Program-made: the position numbers and the translations under genes | Shown: piece by piece, positions 9,193 to 18,573 of the stretch | Layout: each line of letters begins with the position of its first letter | Position numbering within the stretch: the stretch's first letter is position 1 | Notes under the pieces: generated by a model | Told to the model about the DNA's origin: nothing | Seen by the model: the letters and a program-made list of their open reading frames with translations, nothing else | Databases searched by the model: none | Source: Rhodothermia bacterium | Lineage (GTDB): Bacteria > Bacteroidota > Rhodothermia > Balneolales > Balneolaceae | NCBI GenBank assembly: GCA_030427885.1 | Contig: JAUICM010000005.1 | Coordinates: 1 to 64,000 of the forward strand | Length of the DNA stretch: 64,000 bases | Direction of reading: 5' to 3'

Positions 9193-10107
9193 TTATCTAG
9201 TCTTTGACCTGCTAATTATGATCACACCAGAGATAATAACCAATGCTCCGATAACCTGAATGAAAGTAAGTGATTCGTCCAGAAAAATCATGGAGAGTGT
9301 GATCGTGGAAACCGGACCCAAACTCCCTATGATGGATACATTAGGAGCTCCCAGTCTGCGAATCCCGGCATTGATCAGGAAGGAAGGTACAACAGTTGCA
9401 ACCACCGCCATTAATAGACTTAGAAAGTAAACTTCGATCGGATAATTCAGCAGTTCTGAGTCGGTTGTGGCCATATAATGAATTATCACTACCAGGCAGG
9501 ATACCATCATAGAAAATGTAGTAATTCGTACAGTACCAACTTTCCCTATAATTGAATTTGTACCCACCAGATAGGAAGCATAAGCAATGGCACTCAGGGC
9601 GATGAATAAAGAGCCTGTGATCACATCAGATCTGCTGCCCACCGTTATACCTCCGGAGTCAAAAAAGATAATGGCAATTCCCAAATAGGTGATCAGAATG
9701 GATAAGATCTGTTTCCCATTGATCTTCTTCTTCAGGAACAGAGCGCTCAGAATTAGAACCACCGTTGGGTATGAAAAAAGGATAAGCCGTTCCAGACTTG
9801 CCGTTATGTAGGTAAGTCCTTTGAAATCCAGGAAACTGGCCAGATAATAACCCAGAAAGCCTAACAATAAGATAGAGATCAGGTGCTTTGAACTAAGTGG
9901 ATTTTGTTTCCATTGCTTTCGTTTGAATACCCAGATAAGAGCATAGAAAGGAAGTGAGAATAACATACGGAGCAGGAGCAGGGAAACGGCATCAATATCA
10001 TACTGGTAGGCCAGTTTGATGATAACTGCTTTTGAGGAGAACATGACAACACCGGTAGCGGTGATAATCACTCCAAGGATTGTGTTTTGAGAAGCGTCTG
10101 ATTTCAT
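9193..10107 (-). CDS. DMT-superfamily (EamA) transporter
   Basis: This 304-residue inner membrane protein has ten predicted helices arranged as two EamA repeats, residues about 8-142 and 160-300. Typical EamA features are the N-terminal VMFSSKAVIIKLAY, SLERLILFSYPTVVLILSALFL at the end of repeat one and SLGPVSTITLSMIFLDE in repeat two. EamA proteins export amino acids and other small metabolites. The substrate here is unknown. It is the first gene of a likely two-gene operon with alkD and is divergent from the thioredoxin-like gene at 10301. Confidence 0.88.
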   Translation of the reverse strand: MKSDASQNTILGVIITATGVVMFSSKAVIIKLAYQYDIDAVSLLLLRMLFSLPFYALIWVFKRKQWKQNPLSSKHLISILLLGFLGYYLASFLDFKGLTYITASLERLILFSYPTVVLILSALFLKKKINGKQILSILITYLGIAIIFFDSGGITVGSRSDVITGSLFIALSAIAYASYLVGTNSIIGKVGTVRITTFSMMVSCLVVIIHYMATTDSELLNYPIEVYFLSLLMAVVATVVPSFLINAGIRRLGAPNVSIIGSLGPVSTITLSMIFLDESLTFIQVIGALVIISGVIIISRSKTR

Positions 10108-10265
10108 GTTGATATAGAAAACCCTCCATACAGAAGGGACTCAAAAATACAGAGTTTAGCACAACTTGAAATTGTTTATTTCCATACCAAACTAAATAGA
10201 TGAGTATTGTTATTTATGACACTGAATCTATAACACTGATATGCTTTGGTATATAGAAATTAATG

Positions 10266-10287
10266 TAATATTATCTAGATAGTATTA
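10266..10287. promoter_or_regulatory. 22-bp near-perfect palindrome, possible operator
   Basis: The 22 bases form an inverted repeat with ten of eleven positions paired, centred on ATCTAGAT. It lies 13 nt before the ATG of the gene at 10301 and just upstream of that gene's Shine-Dalgarno site (AAAGGGAG at about 10291-10298). A separate 8-bp inverted pair (ATACCAAA at 10184-10191, TTTGGTAT at 10245-10252) lies in the same divergent region. No binding protein is known. Confidence 0.35.
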
Positions 10288-10300
10288 AGCAAAGGGAGAA

Positions 10301-11314
10301 ATGAAGTTCGCATTAAAGATCATATTCGGTATCGTAATTGGTGGTGTGGTTTTGTCGTCAGATATTATTGCTCAGACCGAATGTGAATTAACTGAAGAAG
10401 GATTTCCAGTTTTTTGGGAATGTGCAAATACTCATCTCGAACAAAGCAAATACTATGATCCTCTCCAGCGAAAATATGCAAATGCGTTCTATGAGTTCTA
10501 TGTAGAGAATCCTGATTCAGACCTGGCAAAAGATGCCTTACTGGACGCCATAATAATGTGGATGAATATTAAAGAGTATGAAAAATTCGAGGCTGCTTTA
10601 AGTGGAATTGACTACACTTCAGATATCTGGAACGAACTGATAGTATTGCTGTCGCATAGTAACTATTACCGGAATACCTATCCCGAGAAATATATTGCTC
10701 ACTTAAAGAATCTGAGAGATAAACTCACCGATCCGGATAGCAAAACCGTAGTCCTTTCAAATCTGGCAACCGTTTACAGAAGTGAGGGTGATAGAGAATC
10801 AGAGATGGCACTTTACAGGGAAATGATACAATTGGATACTAAATGGTTCTACAAGGATTTCGCAAGTAAAGAATTATATGAGTATGAGCATCTGCAGTTG
10901 GGTGAAGCTGCTCCTGAATTTACATTGAGGTCTATCGGTGGAGATTCTCTTTCTATTGGTGATCTGGAGGGGAAAGTGGTCCTGCTATATTTTTGGATCA
11001 CTCATTCAGGTATATTGGGAAGAGATGTTCCATTTATTAAAGAGTTGGAATCAAGGTATTCAGAGAATGACTTTGAGGTAGTTTGGCTTTCTATAGAAAA
11101 GGATGGAGAAAAATTTGTTGAGAACCTGAAAGAGTTCTCATTGAAATCGCCCCAATTCTGGTTAGAGGGTGGCAGTGAGAATGAAGTGGCGAAGCTCTAC
11201 AATATAAAATATGGCCCACGGATTTTTGTATTAAATAGAAATGGAAGGATTGTGAGTAAGGATCAACGAGGACCGGATTTAGAAGAAATAATATCAGAAT
11301 TAATAAGCCAATAA
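10301..11314 (+). CDS. Secreted TlpA-like thioredoxin-fold protein lacking the CxxC
   Basis: This 337-residue exported protein has a signal peptide (1-24, ending SDIIAQ), a helical TPR-like region (about 35-195) and a C-terminal TlpA/ResA-type thioredoxin domain (about 200-337) starting GEAAPEFTLRSIGG. Where redox-active relatives have WASWCGPC, this protein reads WITHSGILG. Both cysteines are replaced (by Ser and Leu), so it cannot do thiol-disulfide exchange through the usual site. The cis-Pro loop region KYGPRIFVLNRNG is kept. A good Shine-Dalgarno (AAAGGGAG) supports the start. Function unknown; a binding or chaperone role is possible. Confidence 0.8.
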   Translation: MKFALKIIFGIVIGGVVLSSDIIAQTECELTEEGFPVFWECANTHLEQSKYYDPLQRKYANAFYEFYVENPDSDLAKDALLDAIIMWMNIKEYEKFEAALSGIDYTSDIWNELIVLLSHSNYYRNTYPEKYIAHLKNLRDKLTDPDSKTVVLSNLATVYRSEGDRESEMALYREMIQLDTKWFYKDFASKELYEYEHLQLGEAAPEFTLRSIGGDSLSIGDLEGKVVLLYFWITHSGILGRDVPFIKELESRYSENDFEVVWLSIEKDGEKFVENLKEFSLKSPQFWLEGGSENEVAKLYNIKYGPRIFVLNRNGRIVSKDQRGPDLEEIISELISQ

Positions 11315-11332
11315 ATGCAGCTTAAGAAATCA

Positions 11333-11353
11333 CACCCCGGATAATTCCGGGAT
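11333..11353. terminator. Small hairpin between convergent genes
   Basis: CCCGG at 11336-11340 pairs with CCGGG at 11347-11351, extended by two more pairs around a mismatch. It lies between the convergent stops at 11314 and 11365 and could end transcription from either side. There is no long T tract, so the call is tentative. Confidence 0.35.
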
Positions 11354-11364
11354 GCGATGTCATT

Positions 11365-14300
11365 TTAATCTTCTAAAAAGCAGGAACAATGAAGTCCTGC
11401 AGCACCAATTGAGACTGATTGCCAGTCGAATTTGTTGTTAAATCCTTCACGCTCCCACCAGAATGGAAGTCGTTCTTTCGGTTGATTGCCTACTTCATTC
11501 ATGGTGGCAGAGTCGAATAAACGGCCGTTAACCATAGTATAAACCAAAGAATTGGTATTATAGATATCCTCAAGCGGGTTTTTATCCAGGACGATGAGAT
11601 CAGCAAGTTTTCCAACTTCCAGTGACCCGATGTCATCATCGAGGCCCAGATAATGGGCTCCGTTCATAGTTGCAGCACGAAGAGCTTCCATATTGGTCAT
11701 TCCACCTTGATGCAGCATCCACAACTCCCAGTGTGCCCCTAATCCCTGTAGCTGTCCATGGGCGCCGAGATTAACTTTAACTCCTGCATCAGTTAGTAGT
11801 TTTGAAGACTGAGAAGTAAGGATATGACCATTTTCATATTCTTCATCCGGGATCATAGTGCGGTGTCGTGATCTTGGATCGATTACGCTTCTTGGGGTGA
11901 ACGTAAGTAGTTTTTCATTTTCCCAGACATTGTACTTCTGATAGAAATAATACTCTCCGCTCATACTTCCATAGTTCACAATGTGAGTAGGGGTGTATCC
12001 TGTTTCACTGGCAGACCAAAGTTCCTGAACGTCCTTGTAAAGCGGAACAACTGGAATATTGTGTTCGATTCCGGTGTGGCCATCCAGGATCATACTCATG
12101 TTGTGGAAGAAGAAAGATCCTCCTTCCGGAACAACCATCATCTCAAGTTCTTTAGCGGCTTTGATCACCTGCTGACGTTGTTCCCGGCGGGGTTGATTAT
12201 AGCTTTTTACGGAAAATGCACCAAATGCTTTCGTTCGTTTCAGAGCAAAAAGTGCGTCTTCATAGCTATTGATCACAGCCTTAAAATCACCATCAGCACC
12301 GTAAAGAATAACACCTGTTGAGTACAATCTTGGGCCAATCATATTTCCTGCTTTGATGGCTTCAGAATTTGAGAACACCATTTCACTGTTTGAAGACGGA
12401 TCGTGTGAAGTTGTGACTCCATAGGCGAGATTAGCGAAGTATTCCCACTGTTGCTGAGGAGCCACACCTAATCTGAAATTCCCTAAATGTGCGTGTACAT
12501 CTACAAATCCCGGCATGATAGTTTTTCCGGAGGCATCAATTACTTTAGCACCGGTGGGGATGCTTACATCAGTTCCCAAGGCAGTGATCTTGTTGCCTTC
12601 AATAACAATAGTTCCATTTTCTAAGACCTGATCTCCGTTCATTGTGATAATGCGGGCATTGGTAAATGCAATACTACCTTCAGGGACATAGGTTTTTAAC
12701 TCAACTCCAATATCGATTCCTGTTTTAGGTGGTTCCGGAAGTTCTTCAGGAGCACCATCTACAAAACTGAAACTGTCTTTAAGATCAACGGTGAAGTATT
12801 CCTGACCTAGCGTCCAGTGGAGTTTTTTACTATCAGATGACCATTGCATATGATACCCGCCTTCTGAAGCAACCAACGAAACCGGAATAGCTTTTGTAGT
12901 TGGTGAAAGCTCGATAGTCTTGCCGGTTTTGGGCATGGGCGCGATATACACTTTATATAAATTTGAGAATGCCATCCATTTTCCGTCCGGGCTGGGTACA
13001 AACTCATGTCCGTATTTTGAGGTAAACAAAGTCTTGTCATTTTCACCATCCAGATCAATCACGTGATATGATTTCTCAATAGAGCCAAAAAGATATCCGC
13101 CTCCCTGGTAATAGATCTTATTTCCGGTTTCATTGAATCTTGGGAAGACGCCATTGCCGGTAACTTTTTTGGGGTTTCCTCCACGGGCTGAGATTGTATA
13201 AATACCCGGTTTCTGAGTGTATGCAAAGCCCTGCTGGCCATTACCTGATTCCCGCCTGAATACAATCTTCTGACCATCCGGAGAGAAAGACGGTTCACGG
13301 TAAATCCCTTTATCGGAAGTGATCTTTCGAGGTGTATAGTAAGCAGCTCTTTTTCTAAGGTCGAGCACATTTACAGCCCCCATATCCAGATCATTCCAGC
13401 TCACATAAGTGAGATATTTACCATCGGGAGAAAACGAAGGCTCGAATTCCAGGTCAGTTCCGGAGGTAAGTCTTTTTGGTTTAGAATCAGGAAGTGTTTT
13501 TGACCATAGATACCCTGCTGCACTGTAAACAACGGTTTTACCATCAGGTGAAGTGACGGCATTTCGTATAGCTTTGGTTGTGAATGTTTCCGGTGCAACA
13601 TCCTGTTTAAAGCGAACAGCTTCGACTATATTATGCTTTGATTCAAGCTCGAATGGAATGACCGAAGAATCACCAGATTCAACATCTATCTTATTGATCT
13701 TACCGTTTGCCCAAACAATGATGGAGGTACCATCCGGGGTCCAGTTGAAATTAGTATACACTCCGAAAATAGCCCATGCTTCCTGCTGATCCTTACTCAG
13801 ATTTTCGAAGATCGGCCATTCGAGTCCCGAATCCAGATCCCGGAGATAAAGTACCGTCTTCGTTCGTACCCGGCGGACAAAGGCTAATGTCTTACCGTCG
13901 GGGGAGATCTGAGGCCGGGCTGCTCCACCATTCCCTCCGGTTACAGTTTCAATGCGGCCCTTTTTTGTATCATATCTCCTGATCACGTAGATCTGGCTGT
14001 TAGGATCTTTGTTATACTGAAAAGCTCCTCCCGGATAATTGTCTTCACTATAGTATACATAGCGGCCATCCGGAGAAACGGAAGGTTCTCCGATATCCTG
14101 TTGTTCGTTTTTCTTTTCTACCAATTGAATACCGGAACCACCTGATCTGTGGAACATCCAGATCTCTCCGGCACCTAACGAACGGGTGGAAGAAAAATGT
14201 TTTTTAGCAATGATATACTCTCCATCAGGAGCCCACACCGCATTATTTAAAAGCCGGAAATTTTCTTCGGTCACTTGCCGGGCATTTGATCCATCTGTAT

Positions 14301-14637
14301 TCATTACCCAAATATTATCGCCACCTCCGGCATCACTGGTAAAAGAAATAGATTGGTCATCAGGACTAAAACGGGGCTGTACTTCAAAAGCATGCCCACC
14401 TCTGAGTAGTGTTGCTTTTCCTCCTTCTACCGGCATGATGTAAATATCACCAAGCAGGTCAAACACGATTTGTTTTCCATCGTGGCTTACATCGAGGTTC
14501 ATCCAGGTTCCCTCATCGGTGGTGAAAGTTAATGAGGTTGTTTTACCCAGATCGGGATCGGTGACATCCCATTTATCCTGTGCTACTGAAAATTGAAGTA
14601 TTACAAGTGATAGTATTATTGTAAGAATTGATCTCAT
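11365..14637 (-). CDS. Secreted PD40 beta-propeller plus amidohydrolase
   Basis: This 1090-residue protein has a signal peptide (1-19, ending SVAQ). About nine PD40/WD40-like repeats follow (residues 45-600), each with a SPDG-type turn. A metal-dependent amidohydrolase domain runs from about 655 to 1065. The amidohydrolase starts with ARIITMNGDQ, carries the metal-binding HAH at 715-717 in FVDVHAHLG, and later GIEHN, NLGAHGQ and KLADLIVLDKNP near the end. Similar proteins are annotated as TolB-like propeller amidohydrolases or imidazolonepropionase-like. The propeller may present peptides or cyclic substrates. It is divergent from the sensor kinase at 14796. Confidence 0.9.
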   Translation of the reverse strand: MRSILTIILSLVILQFSVAQDKWDVTDPDLGKTTSLTFTTDEGTWMNLDVSHDGKQIVFDLLGDIYIMPVEGGKATLLRGGHAFEVQPRFSPDDQSISFTSDAGGGDNIWVMNTDGSNARQVTEENFRLLNNAVWAPDGEYIIAKKHFSSTRSLGAGEIWMFHRSGGSGIQLVEKKNEQQDIGEPSVSPDGRYVYYSEDNYPGGAFQYNKDPNSQIYVIRRYDTKKGRIETVTGGNGGAARPQISPDGKTLAFVRRVRTKTVLYLRDLDSGLEWPIFENLSKDQQEAWAIFGVYTNFNWTPDGTSIIVWANGKINKIDVESGDSSVIPFELESKHNIVEAVRFKQDVAPETFTTKAIRNAVTSPDGKTVVYSAAGYLWSKTLPDSKPKRLTSGTDLEFEPSFSPDGKYLTYVSWNDLDMGAVNVLDLRKRAAYYTPRKITSDKGIYREPSFSPDGQKIVFRRESGNGQQGFAYTQKPGIYTISARGGNPKKVTGNGVFPRFNETGNKIYYQGGGYLFGSIEKSYHVIDLDGENDKTLFTSKYGHEFVPSPDGKWMAFSNLYKVYIAPMPKTGKTIELSPTTKAIPVSLVASEGGYHMQWSSDSKKLHWTLGQEYFTVDLKDSFSFVDGAPEELPEPPKTGIDIGVELKTYVPEGSIAFTNARIITMNGDQVLENGTIVIEGNKITALGTDVSIPTGAKVIDASGKTIMPGFVDVHAHLGNFRLGVAPQQQWEYFANLAYGVTTSHDPSSNSEMVFSNSEAIKAGNMIGPRLYSTGVILYGADGDFKAVINSYEDALFALKRTKAFGAFSVKSYNQPRREQRQQVIKAAKELEMMVVPEGGSFFFHNMSMILDGHTGIEHNIPVVPLYKDVQELWSASETGYTPTHIVNYGSMSGEYYFYQKYNVWENEKLLTFTPRSVIDPRSRHRTMIPDEEYENGHILTSQSSKLLTDAGVKVNLGAHGQLQGLGAHWELWMLHQGGMTNMEALRAATMNGAHYLGLDDDIGSLEVGKLADLIVLDKNPLEDIYNTNSLVYTMVNGRLFDSATMNEVGNQPKERLPFWWEREGFNNKFDWQSVSIGAAGLHCSCFLED

Positions 14638-14727
14638 ATGTATTTAACTGAATTTATTTTGTGAAATAGTATAACGTTTGACGAGTAAATATGAGTGGGG
14701 AAGGATCATTTTTTTTTAATGAGTTAG

Positions 14728-14771
14728 AATATCTATAATTATGGGTATCTATGTTTTTAATTATAGATATT
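14728..14771. promoter_or_regulatory. 14-bp perfect inverted repeat upstream of the propeller kinase
   Basis: AATATCTATAATTA at 14728-14741 is exactly complementary to 14758-14771, with a 16-nt spacer that itself contains a third TATCTAT. The pair lies 24 nt before the GTG start at 14796 and 90 nt from the divergent start at 14637. It could be an operator or, in RNA, a leader hairpin. Confidence 0.5.
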
Positions 14772-14795
14772 TAGGTTTTAGTTTCAGGTATCGGA

Positions 14796-17700
14796 GTGAA
14801 TTTAAAGCAGCTTTTCAGTCTCTTATTATTATTGGGGTTAGGGTATTCCCATGGATTGGCACAGAGATATAACATCAAAACGTATTCTGTAAATGATGGC
14901 CTTCCATCAAGTCAGGTATATGATGTTCATATCGATGAGATGGGTTTAGTATGGTTTGGAACAACTATGGGGCTCGTTAAATATGATGGTCATGAATATG
15001 AGCTTTTTGATACGGATCATGGGCTAAGAGATGCTCTTATTTACGATATTTATAAAGACGGTGATAAGGATTTTTGGGTTTCCACAGAAATTGGAGGAGT
15101 TGCCAAATTCGAAGAAGACACCTTGATCTATATCTCCGAGCTGGCATGGATGGATACCATTGTAGTGAATTTCATGATCAATGCTCCCAATGGAGAACTC
15201 TGGTTTGGAACAGATAAAGTCGGGTTGATTCTCTGGGATAAAAAGGCACATACGTTTGAAAAGGTCAATGAACAGGATGGGTTACCAAGCAACCAGATCT
15301 GGGACGTCATGTTCGATTCAAAGGGAGTAGCCTGGATCTCAACCATGTACGGAGTAGCGCTCTATACTTCTGAAAAGGGAGTATTTCAAACTTATACCAA
15401 AGAGAAGGATAAGCTCAGTGGTGAGAATACCTATCAGGTATATGAGACAACAAAAGGTAAAAAGTGGATAGCGACAAACGAAGGGGTTTCTGTCATTGAT
15501 GTTGACGGTAGCATTCATACCCTCACAGAGCTTAATGGTGACCGACTGGGTTATGTCTATAGCGTTTCTCAGGATGATGACGGAACTGTATGGATAGGAA
15601 CAGAAAGCAACGGACTATTTTGGTGCGACGGAGGAGTGTATACTCATATTACCCGGCAGAATGGATTGAGCAGTAACTTTATTTACCGACTCATAAAAGC
15701 AGATGATGGAACCATCTGGGTAGCTACAGATGGCAATGGGGTGAGTATCTTCAAAGATAAGCAGTTTATTTTTTACGACAGTCGTTCCGATCTGGGTGCA
15801 GACTTTGTATCAGGAATGCTTAGGGCAAAAGATGGAACTGTTTGGTTAGGTACTGAGAACGGCCTGAGCAGTTATAAGAATGGAAAATTTCAAAATTATA
15901 CCATCCCAAAAGAGTTTTTTAATGAAAATGAGATATGGGATATAGAAGAACTTTCAAATGGTCATCTACTGCTATTAACCTATAATTATGAGATCATTGA
16001 ATTTGATGGGGCAAAATTTTTTAAACCCTCATTTTATGATGACTTATATGAATACTATGTGAGTGATATTATTGCTGATCCGAATGGTGATATCTGGTTT
16101 GCTGCATTTGATGCCTTACTGAAGTACAGCAATGGGAAGCTTACAAAGTTTGATCCTCCTGACGACAATTACTGGAGAACTTCACTAAATACCTTATTCC
16201 GAGATTCCAGAGGTGATCTTTGGGTGGGAACTGAAGGCGGAGCAGCCATATTTGACGGAATGGATTTCAAGTTCTTTGAGACAAGTAATAAAGAACTGGG
16301 TAAAAGTATCTACCAGATCACCGAAGATCAAAAAGGAAATGTATGGTTGGGAACCAATAAAGGGATCACAATTGTGTCAGGATTGAATGAATCGGGGCGT
16401 CCAGCTGATATGCACAGCTTCGATCTTGGAGAAGTATATTTGAATGAAACCATGTTCATCCAATTTGATAACTATGGGGGCTTATGGCATGGTACCAATG
16501 CAGGAGTAAATTATTATGATCTGAGAAATGAAAATGCTGAAGGTGAGATCAATCAGTTATTCTTTCCGCTCCAGGAACATGGAAATGGAGTAGAAATGAA
16601 TGGCTCTGCCAGCCTGATAACTGATGAAGGAGAGATATGGTTTGGAACGGCGTCGGATGGAATAGTGACTTTTCATTTTGACAATGAAAATGGAGAAATA
16701 AGAAGAAGCCGACCACCAAGTGTATTTCTCAGAGAAATTCTGGCGAATAATGAAGTAGTATTCTCCCAGTCTTCGGGTAGTAGAATTTCAGATACTAAAC
16801 CTCTGGAACTTGAATACGAACAGAACAATCTGGAGATGATTTTCAGTGGAATTGATTTCAAAGACCCAAGCAGAGTAAGATACCGTTATAAGCTGGAGGG
16901 ATTTGACAAAGAGTGGGAGCAGGGATCGGATCTTAAGAATGTTCGTTATACAAGTCTGGAACCAGGAACCTACCAGTTTAAAGTTTCAGCAAAATCCATA
17001 AAATCAGATTGGAGCCAGCCTGAAAGTTTGATCACAATTAAGGTGAGAAAACCGTTCTGGACTTCTTACTGGTTCTTTGCAATAATTGCTTTGAGCATTG
17101 TTGGGGTGATAATAACTTATGTTAATATCCGAGTGAATCAGTTAGAGAAAAAGAATCTTAAAAAGCAGGTTGATGAGAAAACGAAAACGCTGCAGAATGC
17201 ACTTAATGAGAAAGAAGTTCTTATTAAAGAAATCCATCACCGGGTAAAAAACAACCTGGCTGTAGTTTCCGGATTACTGGAATTGCAAAGCTGGAGTATG
17301 CCTGAAGGCCACGCTAAAGATGCAATGCAGGAAAGTCGTTTGAGGGTGTTGGCAATGTCCAAGATCCACGAGAATCTTTATCAGAATGATGATCTGGCAC
17401 GCGTTAATTTTAAGAAGTTTCTGGAAGAACTGATCAAAAGTGTATCGGTTACCATGCGCAAAACAGGGCAGGATATCACTGTTTTACAATATGTGGATGA
17501 GATACTGCTGGATGTTAATATTGGTATTCCTGTGGGGCTTATCACGAATGAATTAGTTAGTAATGCTTACAAACATGCCTTTGATGAAAAGGGAGAAGGC
17601 ACGATCACAATAATTTTTGAAGAGAAAGAAGACCGTTACCGACTTGTTGTGGAAGATAATGGGGTTGGCAGTGATCAAAATATTATGGAGATGGCCAAAG

Positions 17701-17813
17701 GCTCACTTGGCATGAACCTGATAAAATCACTCGTATCGCAAATCAATGCTGAAATAATTTTTGACGGGAAAAACGGAGCCAGATTCGAACTGAATATCTG
17801 GAAGAAATTATAA
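14796..17813 (+). CDS. Beta-propeller sensor histidine kinase (Reg_prop, Y_Y_Y, HisKA_2)
   Basis: This 1005-residue hybrid-like sensor has a signal peptide (1-22). A long series of Reg_prop propeller blades follows (about 25-630), each with WFGT- or WIGT-type strands after short glycine turns. A Y_Y_Y domain (about 665-740) precedes one membrane helix (about 755-775), then HisKA_2 with EIHHRVKNNLAV (His near 812) and a HATPase domain with NELVSNAYKHAF. It lacks the receiver and AraC domains of classical Bacteroides hybrid systems. GTG at 14796 is the start: an in-frame TAG lies 8 codons upstream and no ATG intervenes. No response regulator is nearby. It converges with the crotonase gene, stop to stop. 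Confidence 0.9.
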   Translation: MNLKQLFSLLLLLGLGYSHGLAQRYNIKTYSVNDGLPSSQVYDVHIDEMGLVWFGTTMGLVKYDGHEYELFDTDHGLRDALIYDIYKDGDKDFWVSTEIGGVAKFEEDTLIYISELAWMDTIVVNFMINAPNGELWFGTDKVGLILWDKKAHTFEKVNEQDGLPSNQIWDVMFDSKGVAWISTMYGVALYTSEKGVFQTYTKEKDKLSGENTYQVYETTKGKKWIATNEGVSVIDVDGSIHTLTELNGDRLGYVYSVSQDDDGTVWIGTESNGLFWCDGGVYTHITRQNGLSSNFIYRLIKADDGTIWVATDGNGVSIFKDKQFIFYDSRSDLGADFVSGMLRAKDGTVWLGTENGLSSYKNGKFQNYTIPKEFFNENEIWDIEELSNGHLLLLTYNYEIIEFDGAKFFKPSFYDDLYEYYVSDIIADPNGDIWFAAFDALLKYSNGKLTKFDPPDDNYWRTSLNTLFRDSRGDLWVGTEGGAAIFDGMDFKFFETSNKELGKSIYQITEDQKGNVWLGTNKGITIVSGLNESGRPADMHSFDLGEVYLNETMFIQFDNYGGLWHGTNAGVNYYDLRNENAEGEINQLFFPLQEHGNGVEMNGSASLITDEGEIWFGTASDGIVTFHFDNENGEIRRSRPPSVFLREILANNEVVFSQSSGSRISDTKPLELEYEQNNLEMIFSGIDFKDPSRVRYRYKLEGFDKEWEQGSDLKNVRYTSLEPGTYQFKVSAKSIKSDWSQPESLITIKVRKPFWTSYWFFAIIALSIVGVIITYVNIRVNQLEKKNLKKQVDEKTKTLQNALNEKEVLIKEIHHRVKNNLAVVSGLLELQSWSMPEGHAKDAMQESRLRVLAMSKIHENLYQNDDLARVNFKKFLEELIKSVSVTMRKTGQDITVLQYVDEILLDVNIGIPVGLITNELVSNAYKHAFDEKGEGTITIIFEEKEDRYRLVVEDNGVGSDQNIMEMAKGSLGMNLIKSLVSQINAEIIFDGKNGARFELNIWKKL

Positions 17814-17814
17814 G

Positions 17815-18573
17815 CTAATTTCCTTTTTTGAATTCACTGATGAAGTTTTTGGTGAAATCAGACAATACTAATCTTCCACTGATCTCAGCTCTTAGTTCAA
17901 GGAGTTCATCTAAATCATCTGTTCTGATCCAGGTAAGAAGCTTGATCTCCTGCATAGCATCAGGACTTGATCCGGCCAGGTCCTCAGCCAGCCTGTTTAC
18001 CTCATTATCGAGTTCAGATACTGAGGTGGTAAGTGTATTAAATAAACCTTTTTTAAAAGCCCATTCAGCTGATTGCCATTTCCTGGCATCAATACTAAGT
18101 GTAGAAAAAGCTGAAAGTCCGATTTTCCTGGTAACAACAGGGGCGATCACAAAAGGCCCAATTCCAAGGCTTAGTTCACTCAATTTAACAAAGGCACTGT
18201 TTGAGGCGATCGCATAATCAGATGCAGCAATGATACCTAAGCCGCCACCTACTGCTTTTCCATGAACACGTGTGATGATCAGCTTCGGGCAGTTTTTCAT
18301 GGCCAGGATCACTTTACCAAAACCCATGAAGAATTTTTTACCCACCTCGTAATTATTGATGTCGATCAATTCATCAAAAGAAGCACCGGCACAGAAAGCA
18401 CCTTCTCCGGCACTCTTAAGAACAATGACTTTTACAGAATCATCCTTTCCGGTGGAGCTTATTTGCTCAGCAATTTCGTCAAGCAAATGAGAGGGCAGAG
18501 AATTGCCTTTGGGATGAAAGAATTCAATAGTAGCGATCCCTTTTTGAATTTCTGCACTTACTGAGCCGCTCAT
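17815..18573 (-). CDS. Enoyl-CoA hydratase/isomerase family protein
   Basis: This 252-residue crotonase-fold protein keeps the two oxyanion-hole segments, GAFCAGASFDEL (58-69) and GKAVGGGLG (105-113). Glu133 in LSELSLGIGP aligns with the first catalytic Glu of rat enoyl-CoA hydratase (Glu144). The position of the second catalytic Glu (Glu164 in rat) appears to be Thr. A classical hydratase is therefore uncertain, and an isomerase, hydrolase or decarboxylase activity is possible. The start overlaps the stop of the small secreted protein gene at 18570 by 4 nt, indicating an operon. Confidence 0.82.
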   Translation of the reverse strand: MSGSVSAEIQKGIATIEFFHPKGNSLPSHLLDEIAEQISSTGKDDSVKVIVLKSAGEGAFCAGASFDELIDINNYEVGKKFFMGFGKVILAMKNCPKLIITRVHGKAVGGGLGIIAASDYAIASNSAFVKLSELSLGIGPFVIAPVVTRKIGLSAFSTLSIDARKWQSAEWAFKKGLFNTLTTSVSELDNEVNRLAEDLAGSSPDAMQEIKLLTWIRTDDLDELLELRAEISGRLVLSDFTKNFISEFKKGN

